A stretch of DNA of 13,226 bases from Dissophora ornata (GCA_025201705.1 MU617438.1:1-13226); one strand, 5' to 3'. Shown: positions 1-10,253, counted from the stretch's first letter. Notes: generated from the sequence alone by a model not told the origin. Numbers and translations are program-made.

Positions 1-162
1 TGAGAAACTACAAAAAGCCACAGTCTCCTTCTGCAACCGTTCCCCCGGCTCCACTCCATTCGTTGTCTGCCTCCTCTGTTCCCTCCTCTCTCCCCTCAAC
101 ATTCTCGGTTCGCTCTTTAGTATACCCCTGTGTCTACCAATTAGTAACATTCACCCCACTGC
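1..162 (+). promoter_or_regulatory. Upstream flank and leader of PEX2
   Basis: This is a pyrimidine-rich stretch (roughly 25-120 is mostly C and T) directly ahead of the PEX2 start, as is common in fungal core promoters and 5' leaders. An in-frame TAG at 142-144 precedes the chosen ATG at 163, which bounds the first coding exon unless a further upstream exon exists. I see no clear TATA box. The window begins here, so the real promoter may extend further upstream. Confidence 0.4.
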
Positions 163-1685
163 ATGAACAACTCATCACCATTCTGGGAGCCGGACTGGAA
201 GAGGGTCCAGGCTCCACTGTCTGCGCTTCGCCGACAGCTGGCTTCGTTCCCCTCGCCACCCCTTCGCATCATGAAAGTCAGCCAGCTGGATGCAGAGCTG
301 CTCGATGAAGAGTTGCTTGAGACCATGAAGGAACAGCTGTGGAGTGCATTCTCACTGTTCAAGGTAAAAGACGAATGCCATGTGCTTCTGTGCTTCCCGT
401 GTGCGTTGAAGCTTCATTTTTTATCTCCGACATATGAAGATCGGATACGAGTCTGACTGATCGGCCCGCACATTCCATAGCCGAATTTCAAGGAAAAGTT
501 CAAGCCCGAGCTGGCCTTGGCGTTGAACCTGATCATGTACAAGTTCTCGGTCTACGACATGGGCGCAACCTACGGATCGCAGCTACAGAATCTTACTTAC
601 AGAAACGAACGGAAACACAGTGGAGGCTGTAAGTTGATATCCTTTTCCGGCTCGTTTGTCCCGACCGAACTGTCACAGGAAATTTCAGCCTTTGATCGTG
701 ATCTTCATTCATACAATGTTCATAGTGCAATCAACAGCAACAGATGCGCGACTGACAAAAACGCAAAAGATCACCTATGGCGTGGTTACTGTTGGTGGTC
801 AGTACATCATGGAGCGGCTGAACCATGTTGTAACTGCGCAAGGATGGGGCGAGCTGCCAGAAGTAAGTGTTGGATAAATGCGATTAATTGAGATGCAAGG
901 AAAGCAGGATCAGTCCATGAAATCTTACAGCCCTTTTTTCACCAATCTATTAGGACAACATGAAGAGGAAAGCATGGAATCTGTTACAGAAGAGCGGAAG
1001 TATCTTCCGGATAGTGTCCCTCATAAACTTCTTAGCATTTTTGTATGCGGGAAAGTATCGATCTGTTCTGGAGAGAATTCTGTCGATGCGACTTGTCTAC
1101 GCCGATCGCAGCTCCAATCGCCAAGCTAGCTTCGAGTTCTTAAACCGCCAGATGGTCTGGCACGCCTTCACAGTATGCAGTTGCGTTTAAGTAACGTGCA
1201 AAGCAATGGAAGTCAGATACGGTTTTCTAACTCGCGGCTTATATCACCTCGTTATCTAGGAGTTCCTTATGTTCTTGATGCCGCTGATCAATGTTTCCAA
1301 GCTGAAGAGGAACGTGAAGAGAATGCTTCTGCCTGCTGCGCTTATGTCTGCGAACGAGCTTTCAGCACTTCCAGCCCATATCTGCGCCATCTGCCATGAA
1401 AACAATAGCGCGTCAACCACGCCCGGAACATCAACTTCAACAGTGATCCACAACCCGTACATCACCAACTGCGGCCACGTCTATTGCTACTACTGTATCA
1501 AAACTAAGATGATGATCGACGACGAATGGTGCTGTCTTCGGTGTGGCACGAAGGTGGAGGCTATTGCTCGACATGTCGACATCGCAGAGGACGAGGCTTC
1601 GGATGCGGACAGTGAGGATAAGGAGGATGTTGATAGATCAGAACAGGATTTCGGTGAAACTGTAGACACTGTACCGAAATCATGA
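163..1685 (+). CDS. PEX2: Peroxisome biogenesis factor 2 (PEX2), RING E3 ubiquitin ligase, 5 exons
   Basis: Exons: 163-363, 481-628, 726-862, 954-1172, 1260-1685; 376 aa. All introns are GT-AG (87-117 bases) and the frame stays open across every junction. PEX2 is an integral peroxisomal membrane protein that works with PEX10 and PEX12 as the ligase complex that ubiquitinates the PEX5 receptor for its export (family knowledge). The sequence shows the Pex2/Pex12 amino-terminal domain, beginning near the conserved SQLDAELLDEELLE segment (about residues 40-53), then the conserved VGGQYIMERL, INFLAFLYAGKY and MVWHAF blocks. A C-terminal C3HC4 RING follows: C277-x2-C280, C306-x-H308, C311-x2-C314, C327-x2-C330. 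The last 40 or so residues are an acidic tail. Length is near that of other family members (human about 305 aa, fungal ones longer). PEX10 and PEX12 share the fold, but the detailed match is to PEX2. The exon 3 start is uncertain: acceptors at 737 and 743 also keep the frame. Confidence 0.95.
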
Positions 1686-1701
1686 TTGAAATAGACGTTG
1701 T

Positions 1702-1707
1702 AATAAA
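1702..1707 (+). terminator. Candidate polyadenylation signal of PEX2
   Basis: A canonical AATAAA hexamer lies 17 bases after the PEX2 stop codon. It falls within the 216-base gap to VPS41, so PEX2 3'-end formation and the VPS41 promoter must share this short interval. The assignment is by motif and position only. Confidence 0.5.
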
Positions 1708-1901
1708 AGTAGCGCAGTGAAAGCAAGAAGTTCAACGAGCCTTTCCAGGATTAAATCATGTGACTTGAACGTGGCCGCAAAGTCGTGTCTTGGGACATTC
1801 GCGTTGGCTGCATCAACCCCTGCTTCATTCTCTTCTCTGAACAATAACCAAAGCAACAACGGCATCCGACAGAGATCGTCACTGGCTATTGTAGACCCCT
1901 A

Positions 1902-2117
1902 ATGAGCACAACTTCCGAGCCCGGCATTGCCGCCGACGCGACAAAGGATTCATCAGCCCCCGGGACATTCGAAATCACAGACAGTTCTACAGTGATGCAG
2001 TCGCACGAACACGAGGGACACGCAGGAGACCTAAAAGGCAAAGAGGAGGAAGAGAAGGAAGAAGAGGATGATGAAGAAGAAGACGAAGAAGAAGAGGATG
2101 GCGAGGAGGAGGAGGAG

Positions 2118-2152
<35 letters not shown>

Positions 2153-5100
2153 GGAGGAAGAAGAAGAAGAGGAGGAAGAGGAGGAGGAAGAGGAGGAGGA
2201 AGAGGTCTCTGGACAAGAGACTGAAGAAGAGTCAGAGGACGAAGAAGACGAAGAACCAAAGCTTAACTACCAGCGGCTCGGCACAGGCCTTGGAGACACG
2301 CCCAAGAAGGATTCTGATGGCCAGCAGCCCCTCGAAGGCCTCAGAGATATACTCAAGAAGGATTCTGCTAGTGCTACCACCGTCTCTGAGCGATTTCTGG
2401 TAAGCGGTTTCCGTCTTCATTCTTACTCAACGTGGGCGCAATGCGAAGATAAAATGACGCGAGCAAGTAAACATCAATTGGCTGGATGCTAGGCTATGGG
2501 AACGCATTGGGGAGCCGTTCATATCATGGACTTTGAAGGAAATGAAAACCAGAAGTTTCAAGCCCACCAGGCCACTGTAAACGATTTGAGCGTGGACTTG
2601 GATGGGGAATACATCGCCAGTGCCTCCGACGATGGTAAATATACTGGAGACTGATGTTCCTCTTGCACAAATGATTTATTACTACATGGGACGAATGAAC
2701 ATCTCTTTGGCTGATAATCGGGGACATCTTTCTGTCTTGGACAAATAGGTAAAGTAGTCATCAATGGACTCTTTCAGGAAGAAAAGCATGTTTATAACTA
2801 CAAACGCCCGGTGAAGGCCGTAGCCCTGGAACCCCACTACGCTCGATCGACTTCTCGCCAATTTGTTTCGGGAGGCATGGCAGGACAGCTCGTCCTCAAC
2901 GAAAAAGGTATTGCTGATTAGGGCTATTTACGCGAGAAGGCAAAGGACGACGGCTGCACTGCGCATGGTGGCACTCGCTAACAAGCACTTTGCTCATTTC
3001 TATTAGGCTGGTTCGGCAATCGCGATATTGTGCTGCATTCTGGAGAAGGACCCATTTACGCCATCAAATGGAGCGGCACTTTTATTGCGTGGTCTAACGA
3101 CTTGGGAGTCAAGATCTACGACACTGCGACGGAGCAGCGCATTACGTTCATTGACCGGCCAGGATCTAGCCCTAGAGCAGACCTTTTCAAATGCAGACTG
3201 TGCTGGAGAAAAGAGACGGAGCTGCTGATCGGATGGGCAGCTCTTGTGAAAATTGCTGTTGTTAAAGACCGCCCGAAGGAGCAAATGAAAGCGGGCTTGC
3301 CGGCACAATACGTCGAAATCACAACCATGTAAGCGCTAGCACTTGCGCGATGTGTGCGATAAAAATTCAGAGGATCAGGGCTAAAGCAAAGTGTCTCTTT
3401 TTGACAGGTTCCAAACGGACTTTATTGTTTGCGGCATCGCTCCTTTCAAGGACATGCTGTTGCTTATGGCATATGCGGTGGATGACATTGACGAAATCGC
3501 TCACATCAGCGGTTCAGAAATGAATGCGCGCAAGGTATGCGCTGACAGCGATTTACGTCAAAGTGCAAGGATTTTTTGATCAAAAATCGCGTATTAGTAA
3601 TACTCAAGTAATTTTTCAATTCTTTGATGCTCACGTATAGCTCTCGAAGCGGCCAGAGTTGCGCATTATCAACGCATACAACGAAGAGATCAGCTCAGAT
3701 GCTTTGACGTTACACGGATACGCGCATTATCAGGCCAATGATTACATGTTTGAAAACTTGCCTTCGCAGGACATGTTCTACATCGGTAGCCCAAAGGATA
3801 TTGTTGTCGCTAAGGAGCGCGATATAGATGATCACATTGAATGGCTCATGGAGAGGGAGAGATATGAAGAAGCGCTCGGACATGTCCGAGAGGCACAAGT
3901 TTACGGAGGTAGCAAAAAGTTTAGCGCCAGCGAGATTGGTCAGAAGTACATGGGATGGCTTCTTGAGCGAGGTAGGCACTTTTGCATGTTAGAAAGGCAT
4001 TCACTGAAATGGGAGTAACGCCACTAATACTGATGTGATATAATGTTGCCTCCAACAGAGGAGTACGACAAGGCAGCAGCCCAGTGCCCAAGTGTCCTTG
4101 GCTCCGATGCTGATCTTTGGGAGCATTGGATCTACGCTTTCGCAGGAGCAAGGCAGCTCAAGGTAGGTGTCTCGGGCACCTTTGGCTGTGGAACCGAGTT
4201 TGTTGACTATAAAGTTTTTTATGTGGAGAATAATTCTAAGCTGGCTGCTGTCTTGACTGTGTAGGCCATTGCTGGATATATACCATTCAAGGAGCCAACA
4301 CTCAGCGATACAATCTACGAATTGGTTCTGTTCTACTTCCTCATGCACGACCATCAGGTGAGTACCTGGCTCCGGCTATTGTTACATATGTTTTGTGTTT
4401 TTAACATCGAAAGGCAATGTCGCTTACATGTCCACGTGCTCATTTATTTCATTTGCGTCCTACCCAACAGTCGCTATTCAAAACAATCAAAAGCTTTCCT
4501 CCAGGGCTCTACAATATTCTAAATGTCATTGTCGCTGTGGAAGATCGCTTGAAGCAGGACAAGGACAATGTGCTGCTCATGGAGTCCCTTGCAGAGCTGT
4601 GAGTGACTCTGAATTTAAAAATTGGTCTGCTTTGGCGCATTGACGTTGTTGCTAATTTTTGATGTTCATACGAAACACAACAGATATACCCGTGATGACC
4701 GTGCCGATCAAGCATTGGAATATTTCTTGAGACTTAGAAAACCCAATGTGTTTGATCTCATCCGTGAGCACGATCTGTTCTCGGCTGTTCGCGACAAGGC
4801 CGTGCTTCTTATGGAGTTTGATCAGTACCTCTACGATCAGAAGAAGAAGGAACGGGATGAGGCGCGTGCTGAGGCGGCAAAGAAAACTGGTGGCGTATCT
4901 TCGACGGAGGCGGCCCCAGAGCCAACACCCGAGGAGGAACTCGTAAAAGGACCTGCAATCCAGATGATGGTGCAGCATACCTATGATATTCCTGTATGTA
5001 TGACTTTGTGGTGGCGGAATGCAAGCATAGATGAGCAGTATACTTACGCCCGTTATGTTGTGTCTAATGCGGTGTTTTAGGTCAAGATAGTAGTCCCACA

Positions 5101-6289
5101 GCTCAAGGACCATCACCGTCTGCTTCACATCTACTTGGACGCTCTCTTTTTGTTTGACCCACATCTGGGATTCGAGTTTCACAACTTGCAGGTCGAGCTT
5201 TATGCTGCCTATGCTCCAACAAAACTCATCGATTTCCTGAAAGCCAGCAACTATTATTCTCTCGAGACGGTATGTTATGCATTGCGCGCTACCTCCAGTC
5301 AGTTAGAAGGACAGATGTTGTGTTTGTACCATCGTTTACTTCAAAGCTAACTGTATACTGTCACTTCCCGCTAGGCATACCGTGCTTGCGAGAAGCGAGA
5401 TCTTGTACCGGAAATGGTATTCCTGTTGGGCCGCATGGGTGACAACAAAAAGGCTCTGATGCTGATTATAGAACGTCTGGGTGATGTTGAGCGGGTAAGA
5501 AATCTGATATAGTGTGGATAACTTGCTTCACTGTCGTCCCAAGAACGACACCTAAGGACTCTGTACTTTATGTCCTTGGATTCGTATAGGCTATCAACTT
5601 TGCCAAGGAGCAGAATGATGATGATCTTTGGGAAGACTTACTCAAGTACTCCATGGATAAACCACGTATGTGAATGATCAATATCGCCTATAATCAAAGC
5701 AACATCTATCTTGCATCAGATCGGAACTGACATTCTAACGTACTATCATTTTATTTTGTCAACAGATTTCATTCGTGGCCTTCTGCAAAACGTAGGCACG
5801 GAGATCAATCCAATCGGTCTGATTCGCCGAATTCCCAACGGACTCGAGATCCCAGACTTGCGTCCTGCACTCATGAAAATCTTGCAAGATTTCAATCTTC
5901 AAATGTCCCTCCGCGAAGGTTGCAAACGCATCCTTCAGACGGACAGCCTGGGAATGGCATCTCAGCTACAGCGGTCCCAGAAGCGCGGCATTTCCTGTTC
6001 AGAGGACACACTGTGCTCTGGTTGCCAGGAACCCATCTTTGTACCAGGCGAGAACCGGCCACCAGGATCGAATATCTCGACGTTCGTGATGTTCTTGTGT
6101 AGGCACGCATATCATGACCGGTGTCTATTTGCCGATGACGAGGGGGGCATGCCGCGAATGAAATCGTCACTGACAAATATCACGCTGCGAGCAAAGGCGA
6201 ACCATGCGTCCTTAGTAATGGCCAAACGCGGGCGTATTCCTTGTCCACTTTGTGTGGATCAGGCGAAAGTTGAGTTGTCGACTCGGTGA
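1902..6289 (+). CDS. VPS41: Vacuolar protein sorting 41 (VPS41), HOPS complex subunit, 14 exons
   Basis: Exons: 1902-2399, 2493-2634, 2749-2907, 3007-3328, 3408-3534, 3641-3971, 4059-4162, 4265-4357, 4471-4598, 4684-4993, 5081-5269, 5375-5494, 5590-5665, 5766-6289; 1040 aa. All 13 introns are GT-AG, 79-114 bases, with phases that keep one open frame. VPS41 is the Rab7/Ypt7-binding subunit of HOPS, which tethers late endosomes and AP-3 vesicles to the vacuole (family knowledge). Order: an acidic N-terminus with a Glu tract (residues 48-101), the EEPKLNYQRLG motif that opens the beta-propeller, a WD40-like propeller to about residue 300-350, an alpha-solenoid with the clathrin heavy-chain repeat, and a C-terminal RING-H2 (C950-x2-C953, C978-x-H980-x2-H983-x2-C986, C1026-x2-C1029). 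Collinearity with human VPS41 (about 854 aa) holds throughout; the extra length is the N-terminus plus a charged insert at about residues 686-724. The start is the ATG just after a stop in another frame at 1900. Confidence 0.97.
2040..2205 (+). repeat. Imperfect GAR (GAG/GAA) triplet tract encoding poly-Glu in VPS41
   Basis: A run of GAG and GAA codons in VPS41 exon 1. From 2103 to 2205 the + strand is 103 consecutive purines with no pyrimidine; upstream it is broken only by a few Asp, Lys and Gly codons. It encodes 54 residues that are almost all Glu or Asp. The mix of GAG and GAA makes it imperfect, but the tract is a plausible site of length variation. The long minus-strand Leu/Pro-rich frames here are by-products of this repeat. 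Confidence 0.95.
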
Positions 6290-6329
6290 AGAGGTTTTGG
6301 CGTAGACAAGAAGTGTGTTTTTTTTTTTA

Positions 6330-6335
6330 AATAAA
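6330..6335 (+). terminator. Candidate polyadenylation signal of VPS41
   Basis: AATAAA sits 41 bases after the VPS41 stop, directly after a T-run at about 6318-6328. Position and motif fit 3'-end formation of the VPS41 mRNA; nothing else supports it. Confidence 0.55.
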
Positions 6336-7260
6336 AACAGAGCAGTTTATCCAAGCACTGAAGACTCTTTTTTTGGAAAATCACGTCTTCGGTCTGCGAT
6401 AATAGAGTGTACTAGAGACATGTAATGCATATGCACCGCGTATTCCTGTGCAGTTTATGTAGAGCAGTTGTAAACCATAAAGTCCAGATGCTCTTTATGT
6501 GTCAATGGTTCTGACTTCTATGTCCAATCGCTGTCGCTCTGTCGTTCGCAGCCACTGTTGCTGTTGCGACGAGTCTTCAATTCATAGACGGTCTGCACTA
6601 ATATGCTGCATAAAGAGACACAGAGGCAAACGCTACTAATTATTCAGAGACCAAATCTGTCTCTGAGTGATACACCGGCTTAATCAGAGCGTTGTGCCTG
6701 GTGCTTGGACCACAAAGGAGCGAGGATGGCCATGGGTCGCCACCTCACCTCACCCCACCCGGTGGCAGGCCACCATCGGTATTTGCGCCTGGATGGACTG
6801 TCACTCGCATGCAACGCTCACCCTCCTGTCGCATATACATAAGTGGAGTATGCATTGACGTAAGATTTTTCTTTCTTTCTTCCTTTCGCTGCGAGGATGC
6901 AGTTCGCCAGGGAGTAGCTTTGCGGCGATGTGGACAGCAATGGTTTCTGTATGCAGCTATATGGATCCTTGTCGACCGAGTCGCCCCCCAAGAGCGACGG
7001 CTACAGAAAGAGCTTTCTTGTCGGACTCATTCCGTTCTTTTTTTCCCTGTCATCTGTTCGTTTGCGTCATTTTGTTATATTTTACTTTATTCCATTCATT
7101 CGTTTTCCGTTCTCAAAAGTCTGAACCCAAGCATAGACTGAGAACGCGAAATAAAGCAACGTGTGGCAATGAGGTACGGTGAGCGTATAATTTCGTCCGG
7201 CGACAAAAACACTAGAGGTCGCTAGCTTGTGTGGACAGGGAGAGGAGCAGAAGCTGCTGA
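6336..7260. other. Gene-poor interval downstream of VPS41
   Basis: I find no recognisable gene here. Short frames at 6667-7182 contain no family motif, and the longest are under 150 codons with no conserved start context. A TGACGT half-site occurs near 6855, followed by a T/C-rich stretch (about 6867-6890), and a T-rich stretch runs from about 7030 to 7105. I saw no tRNA-like T-arm and no transposon protein remnant. The interval may simply be the 3' flank of VPS41 plus upstream sequence of the possible transcript near 7265. Confidence 0.5.
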
Positions 7261-7264
7261 GGAA

Positions 7265-7270
7265 TATAAA
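7265..7270 (+). promoter_or_regulatory. TATA-like box with downstream pyrimidine-rich initiator region
   Basis: A TATAAA hexamer is followed at 20-50 bases by a CT-rich stretch (about 7288-7323), a typical fungal core-promoter arrangement. The first ATG downstream that sits in a good context (ACCATGGC) is at 7383. I infer a possible + strand transcription unit, but no known gene follows. Confidence 0.3.
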
Positions 7271-7382
7271 TCCTTCCACTCTTGACATCGCTCTTTCATC
7301 TCTCTCCACTCCACCTTGTCTCCGGCAAGGTCGACATATCCCGTCTACCACTAACGTCCTTTTTTAACATTGGTGGAACACC

Positions 7383-7915
7383 ATGGCTTGCGACCTGCTC
7401 GCGGTGCGTTCTTCGCAGCCCATCTTCCTGTCGTGGGAAGAGGAACTGACTGACGGCAAGCCAAACCATCTCCTTCCGATAAGATAGTAGATAGACGGTA
7501 TGATCACATTGAAACATTAACAATAATACACAGACTTTGCTCGTATTTATGAACATGTACACTTGCGTGAAAAAAAAAATGAAGAAAATGACTAAGAAGG
7601 ACATGCCACAGAGGGTTGGTTGAATCCCTCGAGTGTCCTCAGATCAGGGCCAGTTTTTCACGTCAGTGCTAGCTAGCTGTGCTAGCCGACTAACAAACGA
7701 TTATTCTTTTCAGAGTTCGTACTGTGCAGTCCATGCTCTCGACACCATTTCAGAAAGAAGGCACACGAATACGTTTTGCAAGCACAACAGCTTGTTCTCT
7801 GTAAATTGTTGTCTAACTGGCTGAGAGCTCCTGCTTCTCATAGTCTCCCTCCCTCCTGCAGTACACATTGCTGGAAGCGGTGGCGGTGGTGATGCCCGTG
7901 ATTTTTGATACGTAA
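7383..7915 (+). other. Possible small spliced + strand transcript, unrecognised
   Basis: Two strong fungal-style 3' splice sites occur here. One ends at 7713, with a CTAAC branch-like motif and a T-rich tract before the CAG. The other ends at 7861, preceded by a CTAAC motif and a long C/T tract. A GTAAAT donor at 7801 would define an 87-base internal exon, 7714-7800. Joining 7383-7403 (ATG in good context, GTGCGT donor) to 7714-7800 and 7862-7915 gives an open 53-codon frame ending in TAA. It matches no family I know. Unspliced, the ATG at 7383 opens only a 34-codon frame. A non-coding RNA, or chance, are real alternatives. Confidence 0.2.
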
Positions 7916-9850
7916 ATGCTTGGTGCAAGATTGAGGATATATGTCATATAGAGAACAAATTCAATAAATGAGTTCATAGTCAAGGGCTGGAGAACTTGTC
8001 GATAGGTAAATCCTGCGCCCTGGGTTCGGACGGTATGCGTGAGCATTCCGATTGGCTGAGGTTCAGAAGGGTTGGGACAGTTCGGGGTGTTTAGTAGGTG
8101 TTTTGGACTAAGGCAAGGTGGTTAGAAGGGGTGAAGATTTGACCCACGGTTGCTGCTCAGGCCATAATCAGATAGTCGATGCGCATCGGCAATAATGGCA
8201 GTTGCCTCTTTTCCTTTCTTAGTTTCGCATAGTGGGGCAGTGGCAATCGGGGAACTCTATTCCAGAATTGAAACATTGATCATGCAACAGCAGTCGGATC
8301 ACTGACAGTGGCAGACCTCTGTTCAGACACGGCGTAGGCCACTGTGGACCTCGCCATCACTCCTCCTTTCCTTGACGGGGTCGTCATGTGCGGGGCTGGT
8401 GAGAGGCTGCCATATATATTTGGTGTCTGATAGAACGGCGGTTTACCGAGATTCCCGCGCGCAACTTGGACCGCAATCGTCCCGCGACGTCCTTGGATGA
8501 CGCCATCTGCCTTCTCGGAGGCACTGGCAGACGAGCAAGGATACCCTCCAGCAACTGCAACCCCCAAGAATACCGCAATAGACAGTGAGGGCCCCAAAAA
8601 GCCCCTCCGCCGATCTTCCTAGGCCATCAGCGTCCCCAAAATCACAAGAGCAGTGGTCACAAAAAGTAGCCAAAAGCCGATCTGCACGAAAGACGAGATC
8701 TGCATTTTTTATTATTATTTTCATTTTAATACTTTTTGTCCGAGGACGAGTTCCCTCCAAAAAGAGCATTTCCAAGACGAGTCGATATCTCCGAGGTGTA
8801 TGCATCACAAGCGTGTCAAGATTTGTGTTTTTGAAACAGTACAACACCACGAATACCCAGACTCGCCATTTTTACTGGTACCAAAAGAGTCGATCGTAAA
8901 TAAGGGGGACAGCCTAATCCTCCCAAGGGCATGCTCCCTCTCAGCCACGGCGGGATCTTCTGTCATGAACCGTAATGTAAAAGGTCTCAACTGGGTGGGA
9001 TGAGTTTTGGTGGGGGAGTCTATTTAGTCTATTTGAACATTTCTGCTGATGTGTATCCATCCTCTTTGATTCTGACTGATCAGGCTGCTCTATGCGTGCC
9101 GCCACTTCACTTCCCTGGCCAACATATTGAATTCCGGGTGTGTATGTTCGTTGTCCTCTAGTTCATACTGCTCCGCCCAATTGGTGAGAGAGAGAGGTGA
9201 TGCAACTGAATACCCGCCATCCTTTCTTTCATGCAGAAAGTTGTCCGTAGAGCCATCTCGTTGACTGAGCCGACGGTGTAATCGAGCTCCAAGTAGCAGC
9301 CGCGCGACAGTGCACACGCTGGTGGTCATCATGTGACCAGTCTCGTTTGCTCTCAGCCCAGGAGGGTTGCCATCCCCACTCGTGTGTCAAAAGCGGAGCG
9401 CAACAAAGCTCTGCTGGTCTGCGCCCTGCTCTGCAGCACCTGGTGACCAGGCACATATATGAAGCAGTAGATTGGTGTCAACATTGCAGTCCGGGAATAG
9501 ATCAAGTACCCATATCATTTCAGAGGACGACCTGCATACACATCGCATGCAAGGGCGCTCCACAGAGTTGGCCTGTCGAGGCCCGGTTAGCCGGGTGCAT
9601 AGTCACTGAGGGCATTCAACAAGGTTGTGGCCGCACTATCGACCCCGTGGCCAGAGTCGAACATGCTACAAAATCCAAAGGAAGGGCGCTGTGCTTGCAC
9701 AGCGGTTCGTATTCACAGTTCATTCCCCATTCGCCATTCATTCCATTGATTATTGCAGCGGGCTGTCTTCTCTTCTGCACCATCATGTAAGCCAACAAGA
9801 ATCGCGTCAACAACAATGAGAATAGAATGAAAAGAAGCGGCAGATCACGC
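7916..9850. other. Gene-poor interval, no recognisable gene
   Basis: Nothing here matches a known protein or RNA family by eye. Several minus-strand frames of 60-135 codons are open (for example within 8280-8850), but most lack an ATG and none carries a motif I know. One with a true ATG is 9332 down to 9090 on the minus strand, 80 codons; its first 25 residues are basic and hydrophobic, like a mitochondrial presequence. It remains unrecognised and may be chance. An A/T-rich patch lies at about 8700-8735. The 9616-9850 end overlaps a possible minus-strand spliced frame described in the findings. Confidence 0.4.
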
Positions 9851-10149
9851 CATGGCAGTGGATCCTGTTCTTTCAGCCCACGCCCTCCTCTGCTCAGTGT
9901 TGACCACACGTCGTCTTTGCCCTAAATCCGGATATCGTGTGTCCATCTGTTCATACAACCACGCACTTGCAGGCGACTGTGGCCTGCGGTGCCTTTATTT
10001 TACGTGCTGTACATGTGGAGTGCCTGTTGCGCTGTTGCCCAATGCATATTTGCAGGTGAGGCCGTGCATGTCAGCAGCGTCTGCTAGACACCGCTCCACG
10101 ACCCCTTGGAGCCGTGCTTGGAGGGGAAGCACTGAGGGGAGCATTGAGG

Positions 10150-10190
10150 GAGGGAGGGTGGAGCGAGGGAGGGTGGAGCGAGGGAGGGGG
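10150..10190 (+). repeat. 15-base G-rich tandem repeat upstream of GSK3
   Basis: The 15-base unit gagggagggtggagc occurs twice in perfect tandem (10150-10164 and 10165-10179), followed by a partial third copy to 10190. It lies about 100 bases upstream of the GSK3 TATA-like box. Several GGG runs in a row make the + strand G-quadruplex-prone, although one loop is 8 bases and so slightly long for the strict pattern. Confidence 0.85.
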
Positions 10191-10253
10191 TGCAGTGCGG
10201 TGTCTGCGGCGGGGTGTGTCCCCTCCTGCGAGACAAGACCCAGCCATCCGTCC

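Noticed and set aside
1987..2259. Minus-strand Leu/Pro-rich and Leu/Phe-rich frames opposite the VPS41 Glu tract
   Set aside because: They are simply the complement of the GAG/GAA repeat inside a well-supported VPS41 exon.
7296..7604. Minus-strand 102-codon frame with a true ATG and a Phe/Ile-rich N-terminus
   Set aside because: The hydrophobic start comes from an A-run read in reverse. The rest has no motif, and it runs against the + strand promoter and splice signals in the same place.
7668..7677. Perfect 10-base palindrome gctagctagc
   Set aside because: Too short and isolated to call an operator, terminal repeat or hairpin; expected by chance in a window of this size or from simple-sequence drift.
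7813..8046. Minus-strand 77-codon frame with a possible membrane segment
   Set aside because: It lies antisense to the strong + strand acceptor at 7861 and its tail reads through the pyrimidine tract. No family recognised.
8020..8060. GGTTCGG-like string that might be a tRNA T-arm
   Set aside because: The flanking bases do not pair as a 5-bp stem and no D-arm, anticodon arm or acceptor stem is found around it. A similar TCGAAC string at about 9655 fails for the same reason.
8280..8597. Minus-strand 105-codon frame with a signal-peptide-like start
   Set aside because: The start is TTG, and the first ATG in frame is far inside. The same DNA is open in other frames on both strands, pointing to composition and not coding.
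8443..8850. Minus-strand 135-codon Cys-rich frame
   Set aside because: No recognised cysteine pattern or family, overlaps other equally open frames, and no supporting splice or promoter signals.
9347..9790. + strand 147-codon frame ending in a hydrophobic segment
   Set aside because: It begins at TTG with no ATG until its very end, and no acceptor clearly feeds it. It also overlaps the minus-strand frame that I consider slightly more plausible.
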